A stretch of 64,000 nucleotides of DNA from Hellea sp. (lineage in GTDB: Bacteria; Pseudomonadota; Alphaproteobacteria; Caulobacterales; Maricaulaceae): positions 46,961 to 110,960 of the forward strand of contig JAHDGM010000002.1 in NCBI GenBank assembly GCA_020627655.1, written 5' to 3'. Positions 39,434 through 50,526 of the stretch are shown here, in pieces (the first letter of the stretch is position 1; the number at the start of each line of letters is the position of its first letter). A model generated the notes under the pieces. It saw nothing but the letters and a program-made list of their open reading frames with translations, was not told the origin of the DNA and ran no database searches. The position numbers were made by a program, and so were the translations under genes.

Positions 39434-39496
39434 CGCGGCTTTCCCATTTAATAGCCGCGCAAATGTTAACAAAGGGCAGATCCGTTTAGATCGCCC
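39434..39496 (+). ncRNA. Candidate riboswitch-like leader of ahcY: H-type pseudoknot plus competing hairpin
   Basis: CGCGGCT/AGCCGCG stem; loop CATTT complements AAATG 3' of the stem; loop CC(C) can pair the GGG that also pairs CCC in GGGC-A-GATC/GATC-GCCC. Confidence 0.45.
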
Positions 39497-39511
39497 TGCA
39501 AAGGATTTATC

Positions 39512-40921
39512 ATGAGCGAAAAAGATTATATCGTTAAGGACATCTCTCTGGCTGAATTTGGCCGTAAAGAGCTTGATATTGCTGAAACTGAAATGCCGGG
39601 CCTGATGGCATGCCGTGAAGAATTCGGGAAATCTCAACCCCTGAAAGGCGCGCGTATTGTTGGGTCTCTGCATATGACCATTCAAACTGGTGTATTGATT
39701 GAAACTTTGACAGCTTTAGGCGCAGATGTTCGTTGGGCTTCTTGTAATATCTATTCTACTCAGGATCACGCCGCGGCCGCTATTGCCGAAGCCGGCGTAC
39801 CTGTTTTCGCTGTTAAAGGTCAGTCACTCGAAGAGCATTGGGACTATCTGGACAAGTCATTCTTGTTTCCTGAAGGCCCGAATATCATTTTGGACGATGG
39901 CGGTGACGCGACACTTTACATCATTCTGGGTTCACGGGTTGAAGCTGGCGAAACGCACCTGATCGAAGGCGAGCCAGGTTCCGAAGAAGAAGCCGTGATT
40001 TTCGCCCAAATTAAAAAGCGTATGGCAGAAAGCCCAGGTTGGTTTACAAAAATGCGCGAGCAAATCGTTGGTGTTTCCGAGGAAACGACTACGGGTGTTC
40101 ACCGTCTTTATGAGCTGGTTGAAAAAGGACAACTACCTTTCCCTGCGATCAATGTGAACGACTCTGTCACCAAGTCAAAGTTTGACAATAAATATGGCTG
40201 TAAAGAGAGCCTCGTTGACGGTATTCGCCGCGCTACTGATACAATGATGGCTGGTAAAACGGCTGTTGTTCTGGGCTATGGCGATGTTGGTAAAGGCTCT
40301 GCGGCTTCGCTTCGCGGTGCTGGTGCCCGGGTGAAAGTAACCGAAATCGATCCTATTTGCGCGCTACAAGCCGCCATGGACGGGTTTGAAGTTACAACGC
40401 TTGAGGATACTGTGAAGGACGCTGATATCTTCATCACAACGACGGGTAATAAAGATGTTATTCGTATTGAGCATATGCGCGAAATGAAGGATATGGCTAT
40501 TGTCGGTAATATTGGTCACTTTGACAATGAAATTCAGGTTGCAGCGCTTAAGAACCACGAATGGACAAATATTAAAGATCAGGTGGATATGGTTACGTTT
40601 CCGGGCGGAAACCGCATGATACTTTTATCACAAGGGCGTCTTTTAAACCTTGGTAACGCAACCGGTCACCCATCTTTCGTGATGTCTGCATCATTCACCA
40701 ATCAGGTTCTTGCACAGATTGAACTTTGGGAAGACAGCAAAGCATCAACGCCGCGTTACGAAAACAAAGTTTATATGTTGCCGAAACATTTGGACGAAAA
40801 AGTTGCGCGTCTTCACCTTGAAAAAATTGGTGTGAAGCTAACAAAGATGTCTGACGAGCAAGCTGATTATATCGGTGTGTCCGCTGAAGGTCCTTATAAA
40901 CCAGAGCATTACCGTTATTAA
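39512..40921 (+). CDS. ahcY: Adenosylhomocysteinase
   Basis: [30 protein letters not shown]-terminus. Confidence 0.97.
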   Translation: MSEKDYIVKDISLAEFGRKELDIAETEMPGLMACREEFGKSQPLKGARIVGSLHMTIQTGVLIETLTALGADVRWASCNIYSTQDHAAAAIAEAGVPVFAVKGQSLEEHWDYLDKSFLFPEGPNIILDDGGDATLYIILGSRVEAGETHLIEGEPGSEEEAVIFAQIKKRMAESPGWFTKMREQIVGVSEETTTGVHRLYELVEKGQLPFPAINVNDSVTKSKFDNKYGCKESLVDGIRRATDTMMAGKTAVVLGYGDVGKGSAASLRGAGARVKVTEIDPICALQAAMDGFEVTTLEDTVKDADIFITTTGNKDVIRIEHMREMKDMAIVGNIGHFDNEIQVAALKNHEWTNIKDQVDMVTFPGGNRMILLSQGRLLNLGNATGHPSFVMSASFTNQVLAQIELWEDSKASTPRYENKVYMLPKHLDEKVARLHLEKIGVKLTKMSDEQADYIGVSAEGPYKPEHYRY

Positions 40922-41024
40922 TTAAAACCGACAGCGGCGGAATTATCCGCCGCTATATTAATCAACCCAAGACTCCCACGAATAATAATAAAAAGCGTAG
41001 AGCCTTAAAATCAGGAGTGTGCCA

Positions 41025-42224
41025 ATGAGCCGCCAATCTTACGAGTTTACATCCGAGTCTGTTTCTGAAGGACATCCGGATAAAGTATCTGACCGTATCA
41101 GTGATGAAATCGTTGATCTTTATTTCCGTGAATCTATAGCCGACGGTATGTCCCCTTGGGATGTGCGTGTTGCTGCTGAAACACTGACGACAACTAATAA
41201 AATTGTTATCGCCGGTGAAACTCGCGGAACAGATAAGATCACTAAAGACTTGGTGACACACGTCGCCAGACAGGCTGTGAAAGATATCGGGTATGAACAG
41301 GAAGGTTTCCATTGGGAGACAGCTGATGTTGATGTTCTGTTGCATGCACAATCTGTTGATATTGCCCAGGGCGTTGATCAAGGCGATGGTCTACACACAG
41401 AAGAAGGTGCGGGCGATCAGGGCATTATGTTCGGTTATGCCTGCACGGATAATGACGACTTAATGCCTGCACCGGTGCATTTATCGCACAAAATTCTAGA
41501 ACGACTGGCTCGTGCCCGTAAGCATGAAGGTATCAGCCAGCTGGGGCCTGATAGTAAGTCTCAGGTCACGGTTCAGTATGAAGGCGGAAAACCTGTTCGT
41601 GCTAATGCTATTGTTTTGTCCACGCAGCACCTAGATGCGTCTATGACCTCTGCAGATGTTGCTGAACTTGTTAAGCCTTACATCCATGAAGTGATGCCGG
41701 AAGGCTGGATTACGGATGATACGATCTGGCACATCAATCCAACCGGAAAATTTGTAATTGGTGGCCCAGATGGCGATACGGGTCTGACGGGCCGTAAAAT
41801 CATTGTGGATACATATGGCGGCATGGCCCCGCATGGCGGCGGTGCGTTTTCTGGTAAAGATCCGACGAAAGTTGACCGTTCTGCGGCATATGTTTCCCGC
41901 TATCTTGCGAAAAATCTCGTAGCCGCAGGCGTGGCTCCATGGGTTAACATCCAATTGTCATATGCAATCGGCGTTGCGCAACCGACATCGCTCTATGTGG
42001 ATATGGGCGGCAATGGAACGCATAGTGAAGATCAAGTCGAAGCCGCGCTTCGAAAGGTTATTGATCTAACACCGCGCGGAATTCGTAAGCATTTGAATCT
42101 TAACGCGCCTGTATATGCCCGCACAGCTGCTTATGGTCATTTTGGTCGTAAGCCCGATAATGATGGGGGCTTCACGTGGGAGCGGACGGACTTGGTTGAT
42201 GAGATTAAAGCTGCTCTGTCTTAA
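41025..42224 (+). CDS. metK: S-adenosylmethionine synthetase
   Basis: [57 protein letters not shown]. Confidence 0.97.
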   Translation: MSRQSYEFTSESVSEGHPDKVSDRISDEIVDLYFRESIADGMSPWDVRVAAETLTTTNKIVIAGETRGTDKITKDLVTHVARQAVKDIGYEQEGFHWETADVDVLLHAQSVDIAQGVDQGDGLHTEEGAGDQGIMFGYACTDNDDLMPAPVHLSHKILERLARARKHEGISQLGPDSKSQVTVQYEGGKPVRANAIVLSTQHLDASMTSADVAELVKPYIHEVMPEGWITDDTIWHINPTGKFVIGGPDGDTGLTGRKIIVDTYGGMAPHGGGAFSGKDPTKVDRSAAYVSRYLAKNLVAAGVAPWVNIQLSYAIGVAQPTSLYVDMGGNGTHSEDQVEAALRKVIDLTPRGIRKHLNLNAPVYARTAAYGHFGRKPDNDGGFTWERTDLVDEIKAALS

Positions 42225-42250
42225 ACACCGCGAAATCATTTTATAAAATA

Positions 42251-42281
42251 AAAAGCCCCGCTAATGAGCGGGGCTTTTTTT
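42251..42281 (+). terminator. Rho-independent terminator after metK
   Basis: AAAAGCCCCGCTAATGAGCGGGGCTTTTTTT. Confidence 0.92.
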
Positions 42282-42299
42282 ATGAAGTGATCATTAGAT

Positions 42300-42701
42300 T
42301 TAGCTTTTCTTCTTCTTTTGCATTCGTTTAATGACTTTTGCTCGCATTTTATCATCTTTTAGCATTTCACGGATCATCATCACAGCTTCGGCATTGATGT
42401 CGACAGATGGTTTTTTTGAAAACTCTACATCCTTGTCACGGATAGTGTTAAAAATGGTCTTGTAACCGTCCTGAACAATATCGCAATTGTCATCAGCGCT
42501 TTCAGATTTTTCGATGGAGCTGGATAGGCGGTCGGCACCGGACATGAAAATTGTCGCCATGAGTGTCAGGTCCGGTATCTCATCTATAAGCATTTGTATT
42601 TCAGTGTCGGTTAGTTGGCGTACTTCTGACGTTTCTTCAGCTTGCGCTATTCCCGAAGTGGCCAAGCACAAAATAGCCAAAAGTGTTGATACTGGTTTCA
42701 T
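42300..42701 (-). CDS. Hypothetical exported acidic/basic-tailed protein (paralog of next gene)
   Basis: Signal peptide MKPVSTLLAILCLATSGIAQA; EIQMLIDEIPDL motif shared with neighbouring gene. Confidence 0.6.
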   Translation of the reverse strand: MKPVSTLLAILCLATSGIAQAEETSEVRQLTDTEIQMLIDEIPDLTLMATIFMSGADRLSSSIEKSESADDNCDIVQDGYKTIFNTIRDKDVEFSKKPSVDINAEAVMMIREMLKDDKMRAKVIKRMQKKKKS

Positions 42702-42764
42702 GTTGTCCCCTTTAATTAGCATTTAGTCTATCATATTTATACAAATTGAGGGCATTACAATATG

Positions 42765-43217
42765 TTAATCGCCTTTTGGCTTTAGCATATCTTCGTCAAT
42801 ATTCTCTTCGACAGCTTCTTTCAGTTCCGTCACCACATCAAGCATTTCGCCCATAACATTTTCATCAGCGGTCATGCGCATCATGGTAGCCATTATCTTG
42901 TTGAAATCCGGCAGTTCATCATCATCCAGATTGGCAGCCATATCGCTCAAGCCGGATTTTTCAACAGATTTTGCTAAGGCTTCGCCTGCATCTTTGAGTG
43001 AATCGTGGATATCCTCGTCCTGCGCAATCGTCATCATAGCGCCCATAATTTTGTTAAAATCAGGCATTTGATCGATTATGTCTTCAATTTCGGCCTCTGT
43101 CGGCAGTTTTAGTTCTGAAATATCCGTTTTGGGCTTGGTTTTCACTTCATGTGCGTGACCGAGAACTGGAGTGACCATAAAGGCAAGACCGATTAGGGGA
43201 GCGGAGAGGATACGCAT
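42765..43217 (-). CDS. Hypothetical exported protein with internal repeat
   Basis: Signal peptide ending in AHA-like region; internal PDFNKIMGAMMTIAQDEDI / PDFNKIMATMMRMTADENV repeat. Confidence 0.65.
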   Translation of the reverse strand: MRILSAPLIGLAFMVTPVLGHAHEVKTKPKTDISELKLPTEAEIEDIIDQMPDFNKIMGAMMTIAQDEDIHDSLKDAGEALAKSVEKSGLSDMAANLDDDELPDFNKIMATMMRMTADENVMGEMLDVVTELKEAVEENIDEDMLKPKGD

Positions 43218-43265
43218 GAAAAATCCTTCTGTGAAATCATCTGATTTTATATTACACGCAGGCGC

Positions 43266-43805
43266 ATGAATGAAAACAGAACAGAGCAGTTGATTTGCAT
43301 AGCCGCTATTGCGGGGGCTTTTGGCGTGAAAGGTGAAGTCAAAATCAAATCTTTCACTGAAGTTCCTAAGGCCTGTCTCACTTATGGCCCGCTTATGGAC
43401 GAAAGCGGAAAAATTATATTAACGCCGATCCGTTCCAGGAGCGTGAAAAAATTTTTGGCAGTTATGTGCAAGGAAGTGACCAGTCGAGAACAGGCCGAAA
43501 GTCTAAAATCAACCAAATTATATGTAGAGCGAAGTGCCTTTCCTGTGCCTGATGAAGATGAATATTACTATTCGGACTTGATCGGTCTGGATGTTGTACT
43601 GGAGGATGGCACCCCCAAGGGTAAGGTTAAAGCAGTCCATGATTTTGGTGGTGGCGATCTTTTGGAGATTAAAACCCCTGGCGAGAAAGACTGGTACCAC
43701 CCTTTTACTAAAGAGGCTGTGCCAATAGTGGATATTAGCGGTGGGCGCGTAGTTATCGAAATTGTTGAACCTGATGAGGTCAAGCCTAGCGACGAAGAGG
43801 GATAG
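43266..43805 (+). CDS. rimM: 16S rRNA processing protein RimM
   Basis: IAAIAGAFGVKGEVKIKSFTEVP; YYSDLIGLDVV; VHDFGGGDLLEI; YHPFTKEAVPIVDI. Confidence 0.95.
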   Translation: MNENRTEQLICIAAIAGAFGVKGEVKIKSFTEVPKACLTYGPLMDESGKIILTPIRSRSVKKFLAVMCKEVTSREQAESLKSTKLYVERSAFPVPDEDEYYYSDLIGLDVVLEDGTPKGKVKAVHDFGGGDLLEIKTPGEKDWYHPFTKEAVPIVDISGGRVVIEIVEPDEVKPSDEEG

Positions 43806-43821
43806 TCCTTATATTTCGTCT

Positions 43822-44244
43822 ATGTTTACTGAGCTTTATAATACTGACATTCTCTCTCTCTCGGCCACGCTTAAAAATGAGCGTTTGGAAAACCCAATGG
43901 GAACATCACGCAAGGTTTCAAAACTTTGTGGATCCTGGGTTGAGATCGATCTAAATCTCAAAAATGGAAAAGTCAGCGAGTCAGCTTTGCGGGTTCAGGC
44001 CTGTGCCTTAGGGCAGGCCAGCGCCGCTATCCTGAAAGGGCAAATCATTGGGGCGTCCATTGCTGAAGTGAAAACAGCCAGAGACGCTTTATATGCTATG
44101 CTCAAAGAAGAAGGGAAGCCTCCAAAAGGCCGATTTGAAAAATTGAAGCTTTTGGCAGGCGTGGCAGAATATCCTGCCAGACATACGTCAACCCTGCTGG
44201 CTTTTGATGCGGCGCTAAGCGCGATGGAAATGGCAATATCCTGA
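43822..44244 (+). CDS. NifU/IscU-like iron-sulfur scaffold-like protein
   Basis: LENPMGTSRKVSKLCGSWVEIDLNL...RVQACALGQASAAIL...PARHTSTLLAFDAAL pattern. Confidence 0.75.
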   Translation: MFTELYNTDILSLSATLKNERLENPMGTSRKVSKLCGSWVEIDLNLKNGKVSESALRVQACALGQASAAILKGQIIGASIAEVKTARDALYAMLKEEGKPPKGRFEKLKLLAGVAEYPARHTSTLLAFDAALSAMEMAIS

Positions 44245-44264
44245 AACAACTTTTCGCATATCCA

Positions 44265-44552
44265 ATGATCGGTTTGATCAAAATATATAAACTGACACTT
44301 AGTCCTGCCTTACATGTGATTGGTATTCGGTGCCGACATAATCCCGGGTGTTCATCATATGCAGTTGAGGCAATTTCGAGGCATGGACCCTGGGCAGGTG
44401 GTTGGATGACTCTGGCTCGGCTTTTAAGATGCCATCCTATAAAATGGCTTGGCGGCACACACGGGGTTGATAATGTGCCGGAAAGTATTACTAAGCCTCC
44501 TTTCTGGGCTCCGTGGCGTTATGGAGTCTGGCGCTTGAAAGACGATGGATAA
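44265..44552 (+). CDS. yidD: Membrane protein insertion efficiency factor YidD
   Basis: [40 protein letters not shown]. Confidence 0.9.
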   Translation: MIGLIKIYKLTLSPALHVIGIRCRHNPGCSSYAVEAISRHGPWAGGWMTLARLLRCHPIKWLGGTHGVDNVPESITKPPFWAPWRYGVWRLKDDG

Positions 44553-46497
44553 GACAATGGTCACTTTGACATTCCCAGATGGAGCCTCCCGCGACTATGA
44601 AGACGGGATCACGCCTATGGCTGTGGCAAAATCCATAAGTTCTGGGCTGGCGAAAAAAGTTCTTGCCGCCAAGCTTAACGGCGAGCTCTGGGATGCTTTA
44701 CGGCCTGTTGAAGGTGATGCGTCTATCGAACTAGTAACCGCCAAAGACCCTGAAGGTCTGGAACTAATCCGTCATGACGCTGCGCATGTTTTGGCGGAAG
44801 CTGTCCAGGAATTATTTCCAGGCACGCAAGTCACTATCGGACCTGTGATTGAAAACGGCTTTTATTATGATTTTCATCGTGATGAACCTTTCTCAGACGA
44901 GGACTTTGCGGCTATTGAAAAAAAGATGCGCTTTATCATTGAGCGTAATGATAAATTCACTCGTGAAGTTTGGGATCGTAATGACGCTATTAAGCTCTTC
45001 ACGGAAATGGGCGAGACTTATAAAGCTGAACTCATATCCGATCTGCCCGAAGACGAAACGATCACAATTTATCGTCAAGGTAATTGGTTTGACTTGTGTC
45101 GTGGTCCGCATTTGCCAAGTACAGGTAAAGTTGGCAAAGCCTTTAAGCTTATGAAGGTTGCGGGCGCTTATTGGCGTGGGGATGCTAACAATGTGCAATT
45201 ACAGCGTATTTATGGCACCGCTTGGGCCACACAAGAAGAGTTGGATCAGCATCTTCATATGCTTGAGGAGGCCGAAAAGCGCGATCATCGCCGTTTGGGC
45301 CGTGAGTTAAGCCTGTTTCATATGCAGCCCGAAGCTCAAGGCATGGTGTTCTGGCACGACAATGGAACAACTCTTTGGCGCGAAGTTGAGAATTATATTC
45401 GCCGCCGTCTGCAAGTCGCGGATTATCAAGAGATCAAGACGCCTATTCTGATTAATAACCAGTTGTGGAAAAAGAGCGGACACTGGGATAAATTTCGGGA
45501 AAATATGTTTGTGTCCGAAGTAAGTCATGGTGCTCATGATGAAGTCCATGCTCTTAAACCAATGAATTGTCCAGCTCATGTTCAGGTCTTTAATCAGGGG
45601 CTGAAATCTTATCGTGATCTTCCATTACGTTTAGCTGAATTTGGTTGTTGTCACCGAAATGAACCCACCGGTGCTTTGCACGGTATTATGCGGGTTCGTG
45701 GATTTACTCAGGATGATGCCCATATTTTCTGTACTGAAGATCAAATTACGGATGAGACAAAAAGTTTTATTCGTTTGTTGAAATCCATATATGAGGATTT
45801 TGGGTTCGAAGACCTGCTCGTGAAATTTTCAGATCGTCCGCAAACACGGGCCGGCACCGATGAAACTTGGGATAAATCTGAAAAAGCTTTAATGGATGCG
45901 GTAACAGCTGCTGGTGTTGATGTGGTTCTTAATCCGGGTGAGGGCGCGTTTTACGGCCCGAAACTTGAATTCGTATTGCGTGATGCAATTGGTCGTGATT
46001 GGCAGTGCGGAACGCTTCAGGTCGATTTTGTATTACCGGATCGTCTAGGCGCTACTTATATCGGGGAAGATGATCAACGCCACATTCCTGTGATGTTACA
46101 CCGTGCCATTTTAGGTTCTATGGAGCGGTTTATAGGTATCCTAATAGAGAATTATGCAGGCAAGTTTCCGCTTTGGCTCGCCCCAACACAAGTGATCGTA
46201 GCAACCATCACTTCTGAGGCCGATGACTACGCCCAAAACGTTTGCGATAAGCTAACGGCGGCTGGACTCAGGGTGAAAACTGATTTGCGCAATGAAAAGA
46301 TAAATTATAAAATCCGCGAGCATTCCGTTGGCAAAATCCCTGTGATTGCTGTTGTTGGCAAACGCGAAGCGGAAGAGGGTAAAGTTGCATTACGCTGGCT
46401 CGGAGAGGGGAATAAGCAGCAGGATATTATGAGCATTGATGAAGCTGTAACTGTCTTGTCCCAAAAATCATTACCACCGGATTTGGCTCGCGGTTAA
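44545..46497 (+). CDS. thrS: Threonyl-tRNA synthetase
   Basis: TGS domain; [45 protein letters not shown]. Confidence 0.97.
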   Translation: MDKTMVTLTFPDGASRDYEDGITPMAVAKSISSGLAKKVLAAKLNGELWDALRPVEGDASIELVTAKDPEGLELIRHDAAHVLAEAVQELFPGTQVTIGPVIENGFYYDFHRDEPFSDEDFAAIEKKMRFIIERNDKFTREVWDRNDAIKLFTEMGETYKAELISDLPEDETITIYRQGNWFDLCRGPHLPSTGKVGKAFKLMKVAGAYWRGDANNVQLQRIYGTAWATQEELDQHLHMLEEAEKRDHRRLGRELSLFHMQPEAQGMVFWHDNGTTLWREVENYIRRRLQVADYQEIKTPILINNQLWKKSGHWDKFRENMFVSEVSHGAHDEVHALKPMNCPAHVQVFNQGLKSYRDLPLRLAEFGCCHRNEPTGALHGIMRVRGFTQDDAHIFCTEDQITDETKSFIRLLKSIYEDFGFEDLLVKFSDRPQTRAGTDETWDKSEKALMDAVTAAGVDVVLNPGEGAFYGPKLEFVLRDAIGRDWQCGTLQVDFVLPDRLGATYIGEDDQRHIPVMLHRAILGSMERFIGILIENYAGKFPLWLAPTQVIVATITSEADDYAQNVCDKLTAAGLRVKTDLRNEKINYKIREHSVGKIPVIAVVGKREAEEGKVALRWLGEGNKQQDIMSIDEAVTVLSQKSLPPDLARG

Positions 46498-46501
46498 GGC
46501 T

Positions 46502-47749
46502 ATGAGCCTAGCCGACATGAAGAGCAGTAACTGGCGTCAATGGATCCTGTGGATCGTTTTGACGTTTGTATTTGTGATGTTTCCCTTGGTATCACACGCT
46601 GGAGGCCTTGGGTTTGCCCCATTGGCGGCCATTGCAGGTATTGCCGGTTATCTCATCTACGATCAAAGACCTGATCTACGGGCTGTCCCGTCAGTGTTTT
46701 ATGCTCTGGCGGTTTTTTTGATATGGGCCGTAGTTACATCTCTCTGGTCACCATATGAAGATCCGCAAGCGCTATCTAACCCAGTTAAGTTGTTACTTGG
46801 CGTTCCGATTTATTGCGGAGTGTTTTTATTGGGACGCCATGTCGGAGCAAAAGGGCGAGAGATTATCCGGCATATAATATTGGCAGCTTGTGTTTTGGGT
46901 TTAGGAATTCTGACAATTGATTTGTTTTCAAATTACGCCCTCACGAATTTTTTCGATCCTATTAATGAGGGCGAACATCCACTTATAAAGCGCAACACTA
47001 ATTACATGAATCTCAGTCATAGTGTTACCGTCTTAGCGCTAATTGGCCCGGTGGTTGTCAGGCTTTTGTGGAATAAAGGAGTGACGGGGAAAATGGCTAC
47101 AGGGCTATGGGTAATAGTTTTGTTCATTTGTGGCCTTAAAATTGGTATAGCTGCCGGTCTATTAGCTATTGGTTTGGGCCTGTTTGTGATGTTGATGGCT
47201 AATAGATATCCTAAGCAGACAATCAAAACACTAATCGCATTGGCAATGGTCACGTTACTATTCGCGCCCATCATGGGTTATTTAATGTCATTTGTACCGG
47301 AGACAGTAAAAGCATCCCTATCGGCTTCATGGTTTCATCGTGTTGAAATATGGGCTTATGCTGCGGAAATGATTGCTGAGAAACCCTTCTTCGGTCACGG
47401 ATTTGATGCCGTGCGGACATTTGATCGTACCTTTGATTTTAGAGAGCTAGGACAATCAAATATCATGTCTTTACATCCGCATAATGCGGGCTTGCATATA
47501 TGGGTTGAAACTGGATTAGTGGGAATTTTGCTGGCTTGTATGACGTTGTGGTTTCTGGGGAAGTTTTTATTTAGTTATGTTGACGAGCTACCTGATCATG
47601 CCCCAAGTATCGCTGGTTTTCTGGCCGCTGCAATCGTAATTTGCTGTCTAACCTATGGAATTTGGCAGGAATGGTGGTGGGGCGTTTTGTTTTTACTAGG
47701 GGCGGTTATATCGCTCATGCCGCATAAGTTTTTGATGAACAATAGCTAA
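46502..47749 (+). CDS. O-antigen ligase-like polytopic membrane protein
   Basis: Multiple TM segments; GHGFDAVRTFDRTF...LHPHNAGLHIWVETGLVGILL (Wzy_C-type region). Confidence 0.85.
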   Translation: MSLADMKSSNWRQWILWIVLTFVFVMFPLVSHAGGLGFAPLAAIAGIAGYLIYDQRPDLRAVPSVFYALAVFLIWAVVTSLWSPYEDPQALSNPVKLLLGVPIYCGVFLLGRHVGAKGREIIRHIILAACVLGLGILTIDLFSNYALTNFFDPINEGEHPLIKRNTNYMNLSHSVTVLALIGPVVVRLLWNKGVTGKMATGLWVIVLFICGLKIGIAAGLLAIGLGLFVMLMANRYPKQTIKTLIALAMVTLLFAPIMGYLMSFVPETVKASLSASWFHRVEIWAYAAEMIAEKPFFGHGFDAVRTFDRTFDFRELGQSNIMSLHPHNAGLHIWVETGLVGILLACMTLWFLGKFLFSYVDELPDHAPSIAGFLAAAIVICCLTYGIWQEWWWGVLFLLGAVISLMPHKFLMNNS

Positions 47750-47834
47750 ACGTCTTAGTTTTGCCGAATTTTACACTCTTTACATGTTTACGCGTCTCAT
47801 GGCATTAGGAAGCGATAAGTGTTGTGGGGGCAAA

Positions 47835-48743
47835 ATGAACGCAAAGATTATTCCATTAGCACAAGCGAAGCCCAAGCCTCGCATTAGTGTGATTATGGTG
47901 AGTTACCATACGGGACCGGCTCTTTTAGAGGCGGTGCGTTCAGTCTTGGATGATCCAGATGTCTATGAACTTATCTTAGTTGATAATGGATCTACAGATG
48001 TAGCTCGTCAAAGTATTAGCCGCATTATTATTAATGATGAACGGGTGAAGCTTTTACAGGGGCAGGATAATATAGGATTTGCCAAAGGGTGTAACTATGG
48101 TGTTAGCTTTGCCACAGGTGATCTGTTTTTATTCCTTAATCCAGATGCCATTATTTCGAGTGGGAGTGCCCGACAACTGGCTGTTCACGGAGAATCATTA
48201 AAGAGCCCATGGGTTGTTGGGGGACTATTGCGCGACATCCAGGGTCGAGAGCAACGTGGAAGTAGGCGTAGAGAGTTAACACCTCTGACGGCTTTTGTAT
48301 CATTTACAGGTTTATATAAATTGCCAGGCTTGAGATCTGTTCACATGGACGGTGAAGCTATGCCTAAGATACCACACAATGTGCCTGTCGTTAGCGGGGC
48401 GTTTATGATGATGGATAGAGCTTCTTTCAATGACATGGGTGGTTTTGATGAGGGCTTCTTTTTACATGTAGAAGATATTGATATTTGCCGTCGTGTCAGA
48501 CAACTAGGCGGCGAAGTCGCGTTCCATCCCAAAGCTAGCGTCATGCATTATGGCTCAACCAGTTCAGTGCCTCGCCACAAAGTCGAATGGGAGAAGCTCA
48601 AGGGTTTTGTCCATTACTTTTCTAAACATGCGAAAAATCCAGTTGAGAAATTACTCGCCCTAATTTTAGTGCCTTTCATGACGGTGGCTATCATGGGGCG
48701 CGCTTTATATTTGAATATCCGGCAGGTATTTAGGGGGAGGTAG
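47835..48743 (+). CDS. Glycosyltransferase family 2
   Basis: RISVIMVSYHTGPALLEAVRSVLDDPDVYELILVDNGSTD; GFDEGFFLHVEDIDICRRVRQLGG. Confidence 0.92.
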   Translation: MNAKIIPLAQAKPKPRISVIMVSYHTGPALLEAVRSVLDDPDVYELILVDNGSTDVARQSISRIIINDERVKLLQGQDNIGFAKGCNYGVSFATGDLFLFLNPDAIISSGSARQLAVHGESLKSPWVVGGLLRDIQGREQRGSRRRELTPLTAFVSFTGLYKLPGLRSVHMDGEAMPKIPHNVPVVSGAFMMMDRASFNDMGGFDEGFFLHVEDIDICRRVRQLGGEVAFHPKASVMHYGSTSSVPRHKVEWEKLKGFVHYFSKHAKNPVEKLLALILVPFMTVAIMGRALYLNIRQVFRGR

Positions 48744-50409
48744 AAGTGCAGGGGCCGATTTTATAGATTTTCAGGTCCACATCATCACCTTTAGAGTAAT
48801 TCACCCCGGCAACATCTCCATAGAGAAGAATACACCCTGCGCTTTTTCCCAGATATTTATTGAGCGTAGAGGGATAGGGATGTTTCGCCTCTTTTTCGTC
48901 GACGATGATAATGTCACCTGATTTTAATCCGCCTTGCATGACTGTTTCAGCTTTATCACCCAGATGAATATGAGTGCCTAAATGATACACGAGGCTGGGC
49001 TCGGAAAAATAGGGGGACAGGATACGGGCGGATGTATCATTTGCGATCAATTTTGCGGTTCTATTGCTAACACGTAGAGCTTCAAGCCGTGGGAAGATAT
49101 GTCCATAGGTCAGAGGAGTTAAAAACATCGTCAGGATTAACGCACTGATAAACCCCGCCTTTGCACGTTTACCCCACATGAATATGCTCGCAGCGAAGGC
49201 AAGGGCTATCATGATTGGTAGGCTGAAAATAACGGGTGACTGCGACGGGGCGTAAAGACCATCGACTGCGAAAACAAGTCCGACAAGCCCTAATGAAATT
49301 AACAGAAAAACGCCTGCCGATAAGCGGCGTGTTTTTTGAAACTGGTTTGTTTGCATCAGCGCAGTGAAAACACCTGCGCATAAAACTGCCAGGGCCGGAT
49401 ATAGAGGGAGAGGGTAATTAGGGAGTTTCGTTGGAACCAATTCCAATATTATCCAGAAAGGTACAATCCAACATAAAAGCAGGCGTAATGCCTTTTGCAA
49501 TTCTATTTCTACGGTGTTTCCTCTGGCTATCTTAAGCCCAAAAAACAACCCCGGAATTAGAAGCAGAATTCCGGGCCAAAAGAATATAGGTAATGTCAGA
49601 ACATAATAACCCGGCCAGGCTCCGTGTTTTTCCTGCCCGCCAGCAATTTTTGGTGCCAGGTCACCTCCTATAGCTTCCTTGAAAAAGGCGCCGTCGGTCA
49701 CGACGCCTATAGATATCGCCCATGGCAGCACTATCAAAAGCGCTATAATAATTCCTGGCACATGTATGAGGCTTTTGAGCCAGGAAGTTTCGCGCTGCCA
49801 AAATGAATAAGCGATCAAGGTGAGCATAATAATAGCAGGCGTAATCGGGCCTTTGATCATAATGGCGGCGCCTAGCGCTACCCAAAATATGAAGGCTGTC
49901 CTTGGAGGATCATTTTTTTGAAGGCGTAACAAGGAGGCCAATGCAAGGGCAGAGAAGCCACATAACATGGCATCAGTTTTGGCAATGTGAGCTTCAAAGG
50001 TCATGAGTAAGCTAGTGGCTAATATAGCGCCAGCCCAAAAGGCCGTCCGACGCCCAAATACAGCGAGCGCTCCCCAGTAAGTGGAGAGCACAGCCAGAAG
50101 TGCGCCGAGAACCGAGACAAGTCTATGAGACCATATCTTGCGCTCGCCGGGATCTGTAAGAGCTTTTACAAATATGGCCTGCATCCAATAAATTCCGGCC
50201 GGTTTTTTATTTCGTGCGCGGTCTTGAAAACGAATATTGATGTAGTCACCGCTTTCAACCATTTGCACTGTGGCTTGTGCATAACGTGCCTCGTCACGAT
50301 CAATGACCTGCATTCGGGTAATGCCGGGCAGACTCATCCACAATGTTATGATGATCAGTAGGGCAGCATAAAATTTATGTGGTCTGCGGGTGTCGGAATT
50401 CCCTCTCAT
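48730..50409 (-). CDS. ArnT-like / PMT-family glycosyltransferase
   Basis: VIDRDEARYAQATVQMVESGDYINIRFQDRARNKKPAGIYWMQA; polytopic. Confidence 0.88.
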   Translation of the reverse strand: MRGNSDTRRPHKFYAALLIIITLWMSLPGITRMQVIDRDEARYAQATVQMVESGDYINIRFQDRARNKKPAGIYWMQAIFVKALTDPGERKIWSHRLVSVLGALLAVLSTYWGALAVFGRRTAFWAGAILATSLLMTFEAHIAKTDAMLCGFSALALASLLRLQKNDPPRTAFIFWVALGAAIMIKGPITPAIIMLTLIAYSFWQRETSWLKSLIHVPGIIIALLIVLPWAISIGVVTDGAFFKEAIGGDLAPKIAGGQEKHGAWPGYYVLTLPIFFWPGILLLIPGLFFGLKIARGNTVEIELQKALRLLLCWIVPFWIILELVPTKLPNYPLPLYPALAVLCAGVFTALMQTNQFQKTRRLSAGVFLLISLGLVGLVFAVDGLYAPSQSPVIFSLPIMIALAFAASIFMWGKRAKAGFISALILTMFLTPLTYGHIFPRLEALRVSNRTAKLIANDTSARILSPYFSEPSLVYHLGTHIHLGDKAETVMQGGLKSGDIIIVDEKEAKHPYPSTLNKYLGKSAGCILLYGDVAGVNYSKGDDVDLKIYKIGPCTSTSP

Positions 50410-50526
50410 GGCTGCTCTATAGAGTGTTTTGTAATAGATGTTGAGTGATATTCTGTGCCATGGGGAGTTGTGCATCCTTTTGTACCATGGCAAGAGGGCG
50501 CGGATAGCACATAAGAGCGCAAATTC

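Noticed and set aside
40933-40954. Perfect hairpin AGCGGCGGA-ATTA-TCCGCCGCT between ahcY and metK as an intrinsic terminator or riboswitch
   Set aside because: No T-run follows it and no pseudoknot or known aptamer signature was found; likely a processing or stabilising stem, so not called.
41631-41954. 107-aa minus-strand ORF inside metK
   Set aside because: Shadow of metK; no motif or start context.
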